A DNA stretch of 10,982 nucleotides, from positions 1 through 10,982 of the forward strand of contig CAYFUW010000068.1 of the NCBI GenBank assembly GCA_964346495.1, in the 5' to 3' direction. Shown here one piece after another: positions 1 through 6,716 of the stretch (positions are counted from its first letter, which is position 1; each line of letters begins with the position of its first letter). The stretch is from JBGZFC01 sp964346495. GTDB lineage: Bacteria > Bacteroidota > Bacteroidia > Bacteroidales > Dysgonomonadaceae. Under the pieces are notes generated by a model. The model made no database searches. It saw only the letters and a program-made list of their open reading frames with translations, and was not told the DNA's origin. Position numbers and translations under genes: made by a program.

Positions 1-111
1 AGTGTATTTAGTTAAAATCAGGGAGCAAGAATCAGTTTAAAATAAGTTTTGAAAAACACTATAATACTATAGCTTCATTATCTAATCCCACAAACTCCCA
101 TTAAAATATTA

Positions 112-1197
112 TCATAATATCATTGCCAATGCTGCTATAATTGCAATTATAGCTATTATTAGCATAATAATTTTTGTTTTATCTTTTGGGTATTGACCTA
201 TTACTTGTCCGGTACGTCCATTTATCACGAATTGATAAACCTTATTATTAAATTTGAATGCACTTATCCAAACCGGGAGCAACAGATGCTTAAATGTTAC
301 ATCATTAAACTGTGTATAGCTTGAGGTAATTTTTTGATCGTCGCCACCAATATCTACTTTAATAGTATCTTCTATTACCCTATTCATTTTATCTTTGGCA
401 TCGCCTATAGCTTCACGAAAGTCACGTTGATAAATCTCGGTAATAAATCCTGCCAAAAACTCTTTTTTATACCCTACACAATTCATCATATCCCAATTTG
501 TCAACCTGTTCATTATACTATCGGGCAGTGTTCCGGATGCGGGCACAACTATATCATCAAAACTTACATGTACACTTCCACTTGTATTGTACCAATCGGT
601 AACGGTGCGACGTACTTCTTCTCCCTTACTGTTACGCGATGTTTCAGTGCGGTTTTCACCTCTCTTACCAGTGTAATCCGTATGAGTATTAGCATCATAT
701 GTCCAAAATGGCAGATATACACCTTTAAAACTATCTGTTGATGTACCGTTTTTTTTGAGTTGTGAAGGTAAAAACCACTTTTTACTTAACCATTTTTTAA
801 AATTATCTTTACCTGTTTTCTCGGTAACCTTAAATGGCTGCAGGTATTCCGGTTGCCAAAAACGTTTTACCGACGCTTCATTCATAATGAGCGGTGTACC
901 GCAAAATGCACATTTTGCGCCTGATGTATTTTCAGGCAATGTAGTTATTGCTCCACATTGACGACATTTTATCTCGGGAATTTCCACACCCTCGTCAACG
1001 GTACTTTCTTCGGCACGATTTTTCCAATACTCAAAATCGTTTTCCTGAATTTCTACCGGTGTTTTGTCCAATCCACCCACGTAACCGCAATAAAGACATT
1101 TTAAATCTTCTTCAGCCGGAGAGTACTGCATAAATCCGCCACACGATTTGCATTTGGTTTGCAAAGCATCGGTTATAGGTTCTTTTATTTCGTTCAT
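112..1197 (-). CDS. Double zinc-ribbon protein with C-terminal membrane anchor (SPFH-operon partner)
   Basis: 361 residues. Two TFIIB-like zinc ribbons sit at the N-terminus: C16/C19 with C34/C37, and C78/C81 with C96/C99. A mixed alpha/beta middle region follows, with the phrases YLPFWTYDA (about 161-169) and LLPVWISAFKFNNKVY (about 306-321). The extreme C-terminus (about 343-361) is a pure run of Ile/Leu/Ala/Met right after a KDKTK basic patch, so the protein looks tail-anchored with the ribbons in the cytoplasm. There is no signal peptide. It is the last gene of an operon, 30 bp after the secreted-protein gene and downstream of an SPFH gene. Proteins of this type are often mislabelled as helicase- or PriA-like because of the ribbons; no helicase motif is present. 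From family knowledge, zinc-ribbon membrane proteins such as B. subtilis YdjG work beside the SPFH protein YdjI; a similar recruiting role here is inference. No Shine-Dalgarno precedes the start. Confidence 0.85.
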   Translation of the reverse strand: MNEIKEPITDALQTKCKSCGGFMQYSPAEEDLKCLYCGYVGGLDKTPVEIQENDFEYWKNRAEESTVDEGVEIPEIKCRQCGAITTLPENTSGAKCAFCGTPLIMNEASVKRFWQPEYLQPFKVTEKTGKDNFKKWLSKKWFLPSQLKKNGTSTDSFKGVYLPFWTYDANTHTDYTGKRGENRTETSRNSKGEEVRRTVTDWYNTSGSVHVSFDDIVVPASGTLPDSIMNRLTNWDMMNCVGYKKEFLAGFITEIYQRDFREAIGDAKDKMNRVIEDTIKVDIGGDDQKITSSYTQFNDVTFKHLLLPVWISAFKFNNKVYQFVINGRTGQVIGQYPKDKTKIIMLIIAIIAIIAALAMIL

Positions 1198-1227
1198 GTG
1201 TGAAAGTTTAAAGTTAAGCTTTTATTC

Positions 1228-1902
1228 TTATTTTCTCGGCTTACGTACTTGCGATGGTAAACCACCATACTCGAAGATATAGTATAGTTTTTCCCCACGA
1301 ACACGTAATACTTGAACAGCACGCTCACTATCGGCACCTGATGATTTAAGCCAACGCTTTTCTATATCAGCATCCATACTGGTTAAATAATCTTTGTCAT
1401 CAACACGGCTTTTCATTTTTAAGGTAAGTGGGGACTTCGGAGTATAACCGTTTTCGGGTTTAGCACCTTCAAAATATGAACGTGCTATCCACGGCTGTCC
1501 ATCACCATAATGAAAACGTGAACGCATGAAGCTAAGGAAGTACTTGTTAGGTAACTCACCATTACGATTTTCCGGATGAAAGCACACCCCAAAACAGTAC
1601 TTACCTAACTCCTCGTTTTGCGCATAAATATCCATAGCTGCTAAAAACATAGCAATTGCACCTTCAGGTGTCGTGGCCAACTCGTTATACTTTGCTTCGA
1701 ACTCCTCAAAAGTAGCAGGAATTGTACCCAAATCTACTGATTTGGACACACCTGCTCTTGCTGTTTTACAAACAGTCTTACTTGCTTCTTGCCTGGCTAT
1801 AATTTTTGCCTTATCCGTAAACATTCCCCACAACTGTGCATCAGCGTAGTTTATAAAACAAATAAGGGCAAGGAATAATGTAATTATTTTTTTTGTTTTC
1901 AT
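1228..1902 (-). CDS. Secreted protein of unknown function (possibly DUF6935-like)
   Basis: 224 residues. Residues 1-22 form a classic signal peptide: a basic MKTKK start, a hydrophobic core, and a likely cut after Ala22 in YADA|Q. With no lipobox Cys at the cut and no later membrane segment, the product is probably soluble in the periplasm or exported. The mature part holds one domain of about 160 residues (about 62-222), with motifs TTPEGAIAMFLAAMDIYA (77-94), a GYTPKSPL stretch (152-159) and a C-terminal YYIFEYGGLPSQVR region. This pattern resembles a domain I recall as DUF6935; that name is from memory and not certain. It sits between an SPFH gene (79 bp upstream) and a zinc-ribbon membrane gene (30 bp downstream), all on the same strand, so it is probably co-transcribed and gives that otherwise cytoplasmic system a part outside the inner membrane. 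Its biochemical function is unknown. Confidence 0.8.
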   Translation of the reverse strand: MKTKKIITLFLALICFINYADAQLWGMFTDKAKIIARQEASKTVCKTARAGVSKSVDLGTIPATFEEFEAKYNELATTPEGAIAMFLAAMDIYAQNEELGKYCFGVCFHPENRNGELPNKYFLSFMRSRFHYGDGQPWIARSYFEGAKPENGYTPKSPLTLKMKSRVDDKDYLTSMDADIEKRWLKSSGADSERAVQVLRVRGEKLYYIFEYGGLPSQVRKPRK

Positions 1903-1981
1903 ATTTCTTTATATAAGATAAATATCATAACTTTCAGTTCTGCAAATGCTTATATATAAACATTAATCCCTATCACCTCCA

Positions 1982-3124
1982 CTACAATGGTGGCGGTACT
2001 GCTCCAAAAAATTGAGAGAGAGACGGTACACTTTTAGCAGTAATCCATGCAGGCATTCCCTGTGTCCACACAAGCGTTTCGGCAGTGATTTGCCCTTGTT
2101 GAATCATTTGTTGTATTTGTGCCTCGGGATATGGTCCTTGCTGCACACCATTTATTGCCACATGATACATATTTTGAGGTGGTAAAGGTGGCGGAGTAGT
2201 TGTCCCTTGTTGTGCATTTGGATTGAACTGTCCGCCTTGCGGATTATTTGTCATTTGTTGTGCCATCTGTCCTGCCATAGCCAAACCAATGCCGGCCCCC
2301 ATAGCATCACCTGCCAGATTTCCGCCACCAGCCGGGTTGTTGGCAGCATCTTTAAGAGAATCGGCAAACTGCATTTGAGTATAAGCCGTCATATTGCCTA
2401 TCACTCCCATGCTTGTACGCTTGTCGAGAGCCTCTTCCACAGCTTCAGGCAACGATATATTTTCTATCAGAAAACGAGTAAGTTCAATTCCATATTCAGC
2501 AAAATCGTCTTTAAGGGCTACCGTAAGTTCCTCAGAAAACTCATTTAAATTTGCGGCAAGGTCGAGTGCAGCAATCTGAGACTCACCCAAATAATCTGTG
2601 AACTTGGTAATCACAAAATTGCGAAGTTGGTCACTAATTCCTTCAGTAGTAAACTCACCACTAGTACCTGCTACATTTTGTATGAAGGGTATAGGATCTG
2701 GTTGTACTTTAAAGTTAAAAGAACCAAATGCCCGTATGCGGATAGGTCCAAATTCGGGGTCACGCATCATTATAGGATTAGCCGTTCCCCAACGTTGATT
2801 TAAAAACTGCTTGGTGTTTACAAAATAAACATCGACCTTGAAAGGAGAGTTAAAACCATACTTCCATCCTCTCATTGTGGTAAGTATGGGCATATTGGCT
2901 GTAGTTAGCTCGTATCGCCCCGGTTGGAACACATCGGCAAACTTGCCTTCGTTTACCAGTATAGCTATTTGTGTTTCACGTACGGTGAGTTGTGCACCAT
3001 TTTTAATTTCGGAATTATAGCGTGGAAAACGCCAAATAATGGTGTCAGTTGTTTCGTCGGTCCATTCGATGATATCTATAAATTCAGCGAATGCTTTCTG
3101 TTTAAGTTTATTGAAAAATGTCAT
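1982..3124 (-). CDS. SPFH-domain protein (virion core protein-like/YdjI group) with C-terminal GYF_2 domain
   Basis: 380 residues. The first 250 read as the SPFH/Band 7 subgroup annotated 'virion core protein-like': FIDIIEW (15-21), RFPRYNSEIKNGAQLTVRE (32-50), GWKYGFNSPFKVDVYFVNTKQF (86-107, split here only for description), RDPEFGPIRIRAFG (121-134) and EEALDKRTSMGVIG (230-243). A Gly/Ala/Gln/Pro-rich linker (about 260-318) leads to a GYF_2/DUF4339-like domain (about 319-373) with GPYPEAQIQQM and W353/GMPAW. There is no signal peptide or clear transmembrane helix, so membrane association is probably peripheral or through partners. SPFH proteins oligomerise as membrane scaffolds; B. subtilis YdjI, with YdjG and YdjH, helps place PspA at the membrane. 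This is the first gene of an operon with a secreted protein and a membrane zinc-ribbon protein. The start at 3124 gives the full MTFFNKLKQKAFAEFIDIIEW lead, split from the rest by no alternative Met. Confidence 0.92.
   Translation of the reverse strand: MTFFNKLKQKAFAEFIDIIEWTDETTDTIIWRFPRYNSEIKNGAQLTVRETQIAILVNEGKFADVFQPGRYELTTANMPILTTMRGWKYGFNSPFKVDVYFVNTKQFLNQRWGTANPIMMRDPEFGPIRIRAFGSFNFKVQPDPIPFIQNVAGTSGEFTTEGISDQLRNFVITKFTDYLGESQIAALDLAANLNEFSEELTVALKDDFAEYGIELTRFLIENISLPEAVEEALDKRTSMGVIGNMTAYTQMQFADSLKDAANNPAGGGNLAGDAMGAGIGLAMAGQMAQQMTNNPQGGQFNPNAQQGTTTPPPLPPQNMYHVAINGVQQGPYPEAQIQQMIQQGQITAETLVWTQGMPAWITAKSVPSLSQFFGAVPPPL
2006..2170 (-). other. GYF_2-like domain at the C-terminus of the SPFH protein
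   Basis: Residues about 319-373 begin with MYHVAINGVQQGPYP and continue through a helix (AQIQQMIQQGQI) to LVWTQGMPAW. The aromatic-x-GPY and W-x-x-GM-x-x-W pattern is typical of the bacterial GYF_2 (DUF4339) domain. In eukaryotes GYF domains bind proline-rich peptides. The linker just before it contains TTTPPPLPPQN and the protein ends in VPPPL, so intra- or intermolecular binding to its own proline tails is possible (inference). Confidence 0.8.
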
Positions 3125-3262
3125 GGTAAAAAAATGTATTAATTTATAAAGTAGATTTAGATAAATAAATTGGAAAAATCCAACCTTTTTTGTTCTGCTA
3201 AAATATTATCACAAATTTGAGATAAAAAAAAGAATCAAATCTGCAATTATAAGGAAATAATC

Positions 3263-3310
3263 AGCACAAATCACGCATTAACAATTAATAAAACTAGCAC
3301 AAATCACGCA
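3263..3310. repeat. Pair of exact 15-bp direct repeats, 33 bp apart
   Basis: AGCACAAATCACGCA occurs at 3263-3277 and again, identical, at 3296-3310. The start-to-start distance is 33 bp, close to three helical turns, so both copies face the same side of the DNA. They lie upstream of the SPFH operon and downstream of the hybrid regulator gene. Tandem direct repeats of this size and phasing are typical of binding sites for AraC-type or other dimeric regulators. A shorter CACGCA also occurs at 3361-3366. The bound protein is not known. Confidence 0.6.
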
Positions 3311-3317
3311 CAATTTA

Positions 3318-3352
3318 CACATATAAACCTATTAATAAGATGTTTACATGTG
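3318..3352 (-). terminator. RNA hairpin after the hybrid regulator gene; no U-tract
   Basis: The arms 3318-3328 (CACATATAAAC) and 3342-3352 (GTTTACATGTG) are inverted repeats with one mismatch as plus-strand DNA. In minus-strand RNA that mismatch becomes a G-U wobble, giving an uninterrupted 11-bp stem with a 13-nt loop. This suggests it acts in the transcript of the regulator gene, whose stop codon lies about 50 nt upstream. No U-tract follows, so it is either a weak terminator, a 3'-end stabiliser, or an operator dyad instead. Confidence 0.4.
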
Positions 3353-3400
3353 CTACACCACACGCATAAACAGAACTAATGAAGAAGGAGATAACTTTTC

Positions 3401-6271
3401 CTACATTGCAGTTTTTTGAAATTGCGTAGGCGTTACACCGAACTCTTTTTTAAATACACGAGAAAAATAATTAGCATCATAGAAGCCACAAGAATCAGCA
3501 ACGTATGAAATAGAATCTGGTGTGTCTTGTAGCATTTTCTTGGCTTTATCGAGTTTCACCTTCAAAATATATGAAATTGTAGATTGTCCGGTTATTGCAT
3601 TTAATTTGCGATTAAGCTGTGAAATACTTACTCCCATCTGCTCGGCCAGAAAAGCAGAGCTCAAAGCAGGATTTTGTATCTCTTTGTAGATAATGTCTGT
3701 AACAGTTTGCAGGTATTTCAGATTAGCATCAGTTTCTTTTATATTTCGAGTTTCCTGTAGATTGGTCTCAAAATTATCTTTGTATTTTTCTATAATTAGC
3801 TTTCGCCCTTTCATCAAATTATTTATAGAAGCGAAAAGTTCTTCAGGATTAAATGGTTTATTAATAAACGCTTCAGCTCCACATTGCAATCCTTTAATCC
3901 GGCTCTTATCATCATTTTTTGCTGTGAGCATAATCACAGGTATGTGATTAAGCATTTTATTCTCTTTCATTTCACAACAAAGTTGAGCACCATCTTTTTC
4001 AGGCATCATTAAATCGGTAATAACCAAATCGGGGATGTGTTTTTCTGCCATTTCCAAACCTTCTTGTCCATTTCGTGCTATTATCACAGTGTAATTGTCA
4101 CTAAGCAAGGTTTTAATATATTGTCTAACGTCTTTGTTATCTTCAACAACCAAAACAATATTCTTTTCAACTTTTTCCTCCTCAATAGAATGTTCTTCGA
4201 GTGGGGTTTCCTCAAGATGATTTTCTTTTTTGCGAAACAGAGAATTATTTGTTGTCAAATCTTGTATTTGAGTCACATATGGCATATTGTTATTATTAAC
4301 AGGAAGTGTTAAAACAATAGTATTTCCTTTGCCGGAATAGCTATCCACCTCTATTTTCCCTTTCATTTGTTCAACCATCATTCGAGTTAATACGAGACTA
4401 ATATCTGTTTCAGAAGTATTTTTGATGTTGTCGTTCTTACAAAACATATCTGATATATGTTTTAAATCTTCTTCTGAAATTTCCTCGCCTGTATCAGATA
4501 TCCTAATGACAATTGTATCGGGACGTATTCCTTTTACAACAACGAAGTCTATCCTATCACCAGCTTGAGTATGATTAACGGAATTCTGGATTAAAATACC
4601 AACAATTTTGTCTATATAAGAGGGAATAAAATCCATTTCAAGCTCTTTTACATCAGAAAAAAACACAAGATTTACATTTTTCTCTTCAGCTAAATATTCA
4701 AATTTCTCAGCAGTCATATTCAGATAAGAAATAATATCTCCCTTTTTCCACACGGGCTTTTGCTTACCTGATTTAAGTTTTGTGACATCTAAAAGTTGAT
4801 TAACATAGTTAAGCATATTATCACTTTGTCTGTCTATAGTTGCTAAATATGCATTCTTCGATTTATCAGACAAATCGTTATTACTTTTTAGCAAGCCACA
4901 AAAACGGTGGATGATTTTAAGAGGAGTGCGAAACTCGTTGGTAATATTAGCAAAGAAATCAGCACGTGTGCGCTCCATTTCTTTTAACATTTTATTGCTC
5001 CTACTTCTTTGCCTGTATGCGTAATAAAGCATTCCAATCATAATTCCACCTAGAACAATGATAGCGATAAGGACGTTTAATATTAATTTGTGGCGATTGT
5101 CATCTGCTTCTGAATCTGCTTCTATTCGGGCAATTTGTCTTTTGTTTTTATCACGTTCATATCTCACACGCCCCTCCATAAACCGACTCTCATTTTGTGT
5201 ACCAAAAACGCTGTCTTTCATTTCTGTATGCAGCTTGTAATTGTCGAGGGCTTGCAGGTAATCGCCAGTTTGTTTTTCATAATCGTATTTGAGCAGATAA
5301 ATGTCTGCCAAATGCTCCGGTGAATTTATTTCCTTGGCAGTATTTTCTGCCAGAGAAATATATTTATTATACTCAGCATAATTGTTCTCATGCAGGTTTA
5401 TTCTAGCAATAGACATACAGGCTTCTAGCCAATGCCATTTGTCCGTAAGAATCTCCATAAGGGTATAAGCCTTTTGATACTCCTCTTTTGCCAGGGTAAA
5501 CTCTTTCTCTTTCTCATACAAATCACCCAAGTGTATATGACACAGCCCTATACCCATGTTTGATTTTGCTTTTTGATTGTTTTCAAGTGATTTAGTGTAG
5601 TAAATTCTTGCCGAATCCAATTGCCCGCGATGCTCAAATATAGCTCCCAGATTAGCATAATTTATGGCTTGACCTATTAGACTTTCAAGCTTTATTTCAT
5701 CTTCCAGTGCTTTTTTGAAATATTGCTCAGCTTCGTCAAAATAACCAAGCGAAAGGTAGATATTACCGATTCCGTTAAGGGAAACCACTCTATTTTTGAT
5801 ACCATTCCTCGACAATTCAACCTGCGAGTATGCTTCAGAATAATCCAGCGCACTAAAATGGAAGTCGGCAGCTTCTCCTTGTGAGCCAATTCGCCTAAAA
5901 TCTGTTCCTAAATTATTATAAGCTTGTACTATTTCTATTGTGTCTTTCAGTTTGATAGCAATATTTAACCCTTCCTGATGATGATCTATCGCCTCAATAA
6001 AACGAGCGTTCTCACGCATATACAACCCTAGTTGTTTATGACAAAGCATAACACCATAATGATTTCCTTCTTGAGTAAACTGTTCAAGCATTAACAATAA
6101 CGAATCTTCGTTTTTGTTGTTATATATTTTGTCGTTAAGTTCTTTTCGGGAGGCTAGCTCTTCTTCCTTATCATTCTCGGAAGAAGAACAAAAATTAAAT
6201 AAAACGACTATAAGGCATACAAGAAAAACCTCTCTCAACACCATACTTTTTAACTTTGTATTAAATGCCAT
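3401..6271 (-). CDS. Hybrid two-component regulator with TPRs, degenerate kinase, receiver and AraC-type HTH
   Basis: 956 residues. In order: an N-terminal hydrophobic signal/anchor (about 10-28, ending FNFCSSS, a weak lipobox-like site); about seven TPRs (72-350) that would be periplasmic; a membrane helix (395-418); a HisKA-like segment (431-500); an HATPase-like segment (about 540-657); a receiver (703-820); and an AraC-type double HTH (855-954). The receiver keeps all key residues: E710/D711, phosphoacceptor D753, T783 and K805. The HTH has a canonical GFYDANYFSRVFKKEFG segment. The kinase half does not: in the H-box FFANITNEFRTPL the His is Asn445; the G1 box reads DTGEEI (Gly to Glu597); and the G2 position reads ETDISL, with no GxGxGL. 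The N-box Asn563 remains. It is therefore probably a pseudokinase that signals by conformation or is phosphorylated by another kinase. Met10 (codon at 6244) is a plausible alternative start giving a more standard signal peptide. The gene stands alone, upstream of the SPFH operon. Confidence 0.93.
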   Translation of the reverse strand: MAFNTKLKSMVLREVFLVCLIVVLFNFCSSSENDKEEELASRKELNDKIYNNKNEDSLLLMLEQFTQEGNHYGVMLCHKQLGLYMRENARFIEAIDHHQEGLNIAIKLKDTIEIVQAYNNLGTDFRRIGSQGEAADFHFSALDYSEAYSQVELSRNGIKNRVVSLNGIGNIYLSLGYFDEAEQYFKKALEDEIKLESLIGQAINYANLGAIFEHRGQLDSARIYYTKSLENNQKAKSNMGIGLCHIHLGDLYEKEKEFTLAKEEYQKAYTLMEILTDKWHWLEACMSIARINLHENNYAEYNKYISLAENTAKEINSPEHLADIYLLKYDYEKQTGDYLQALDNYKLHTEMKDSVFGTQNESRFMEGRVRYERDKNKRQIARIEADSEADDNRHKLILNVLIAIIVLGGIMIGMLYYAYRQRSRSNKMLKEMERTRADFFANITNEFRTPLKIIHRFCGLLKSNNDLSDKSKNAYLATIDRQSDNMLNYVNQLLDVTKLKSGKQKPVWKKGDIISYLNMTAEKFEYLAEEKNVNLVFFSDVKELEMDFIPSYIDKIVGILIQNSVNHTQAGDRIDFVVVKGIRPDTIVIRISDTGEEISEEDLKHISDMFCKNDNIKNTSETDISLVLTRMMVEQMKGKIEVDSYSGKGNTIVLTLPVNNNNMPYVTQIQDLTTNNSLFRKKENHLEETPLEEHSIEEEKVEKNIVLVVEDNKDVRQYIKTLLSDNYTVIIARNGQEGLEMAEKHIPDLVITDLMMPEKDGAQLCCEMKENKMLNHIPVIMLTAKNDDKSRIKGLQCGAEAFINKPFNPEELFASINNLMKGRKLIIEKYKDNFETNLQETRNIKETDANLKYLQTVTDIIYKEIQNPALSSAFLAEQMGVSISQLNRKLNAITGQSTISYILKVKLDKAKKMLQDTPDSISYVADSCGFYDANYFSRVFKKEFGVTPTQFQKTAM

Positions 6272-6352
6272 TGAATAGAAATAAAATAAATTAGTTAATT
6301 TCTTTCATTCCAATACCGACTCGTTGCTAAACAAATATCATTTTTTCTCTTA

Positions 6353-6360
6353 CAAAGATA
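6353..6360 (-). promoter_or_regulatory. Candidate -7 promoter element for the hybrid regulator gene
   Basis: On the minus strand this reads TATCTTTG, a full match to the Bacteroidota TAnnTTTG -7 consensus. It lies 82 bp upstream of the start codon. No clear TTTG -33 element is seen 17-20 bp further upstream, which keeps confidence moderate. Confidence 0.5.
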
Positions 6361-6477
6361 ATGTTTTTGGTTTAAATTTTTAAAGAAAGGATAATAATTA
6401 GGAAATTTTATAAATATGTGAAAAATATACTTTGTTGAACCTTTTTATAATATAAATTGAAACCACATCTGTCAATT

Positions 6478-6518
6478 AAAAAAGCCTCTGATTATCAAAA
6501 GACATCAGAGGCTTTTAT
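6478..6518 (-). terminator. Intrinsic terminator of the tRNA-Arg gene
   Basis: AGCCTCTGAT (6483-6492) pairs perfectly with ATCAGAGGCT (6504-6513) around an 11-nt loop, and flanking A/T runs extend the stem. Read on the minus strand, the stem is followed by six Us. It begins about 11 bp past the tRNA 3' end, which fits termination of that transcript; the plus-strand side also has T-rich sequence. Confidence 0.85.
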
Positions 6519-6528
6519 ATTTTTCAAG

Positions 6529-6600
6529 TAGCCCAGCCGGGAATCGAACCCGGATCTAAAGTTTAGGAAACTTCTATTCTATCCGTTGAACTACCGGGCC
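6529..6600 (-). tRNA. tRNA-Arg (anticodon CCU)
   Basis: The reverse complement folds into a full 72-nt cloverleaf. The acceptor stem is GGCCCGG with CTGGGCT (two G-U pairs), followed by T8-A9. The D-arm is GTTC/GAAT with GG in the loop. The anticodon arm is GAAGT-TTCCTAA-ACTTT, placing CCT at 34-36. A 4-nt variable loop precedes a T-arm of CCGGG-TTCGAAT-CCCGG. The discriminator is A; the CCA end is not encoded. It reads AGG codons. Promoter and terminator are both recognisable, so it is a single-gene unit. Confidence 0.96.
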
Positions 6601-6614
6601 CAAAATTGGGACTG

Positions 6615-6648
6615 CAAAGTTAGTGTTTTTTCCTTTAACGACAAACAA
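6615..6648 (-). promoter_or_regulatory. Bacteroidota-type promoter of tRNA-Arg
   Basis: On the minus strand a TTGTTTG -33 element (6642-6648) and a TAACTTTG -7 element (6615-6622) are separated by 19 bp. Both match the primary sigma consensus of this phylum (TTTG / TAnnTTTG). Transcription would begin a few bases before the tRNA 5' end at 6600. It is the clearest promoter in the window. Confidence 0.75.
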
Positions 6649-6704
6649 TATTACACGACGTGGAGATTTATAGAAATAGCAACTTCTTTATATAATCTTT
6701 TTTG

Positions 6705-6712
6705 TATTTTTG
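6705..6712 (+). promoter_or_regulatory. Possible -7 element directly before the ATP-grasp-like gene
   Basis: TATTTTTG matches TAnnTTTG, but it ends only 4 bp before the ATG at 6717, so use of this element would give an almost leaderless mRNA. There is no TTTG -33 element at the expected spacing. It may be a chance match in AT-rich DNA. Confidence 0.3.
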
Positions 6713-6716
6713 TGCC

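Noticed and set aside
52..72. Weak hairpin CTATA/TATAG followed by five Us on the minus strand, a possible terminator of the zinc-ribbon gene
   Set aside because: The stem is 5 bp of nearly all A/T and would be too unstable; the operon's real end may lie outside the window.
334..741. Plus-strand open frame of 135 residues opposite the zinc-ribbon gene
   Set aside because: It is antisense to a well-supported gene, its composition is not protein-like, and no motif or start signal supports it.
112..1197. Helicase or primosomal-protein assignment for the zinc-ribbon protein
   Set aside because: Only the zinc ribbons are shared; there is no Walker A/B or other helicase motif, and the protein is membrane-anchored.
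1934..1980. GGAGG (1976-1980, minus strand) followed 12 nt later by a 9-codon open frame starting at 1963
   Set aside because: The spacing is too long for a good Shine-Dalgarno, this phylum rarely uses such sites, and nothing supports translation of so short a peptide.
4937..4939. The His-to-Asn change as a sequencing error
   Set aside because: A single base change (CAC to AAC) could be an error, but the G1 and G2 boxes are degenerate as well, which a single error cannot explain.
5692..5889. Minus-strand open frame of 65 residues inside the hybrid regulator gene
   Set aside because: It is a different frame of the TPR-coding region, with no independent evidence of being a gene.
6702..6716. 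TTG start extending the ATP-grasp-like protein by five residues
   Set aside because: The extension (MYFCA) overlaps a promoter-like element and adds nothing conserved-looking; the ATG at 6717 begins the recognisable NPDNDLALA opening.
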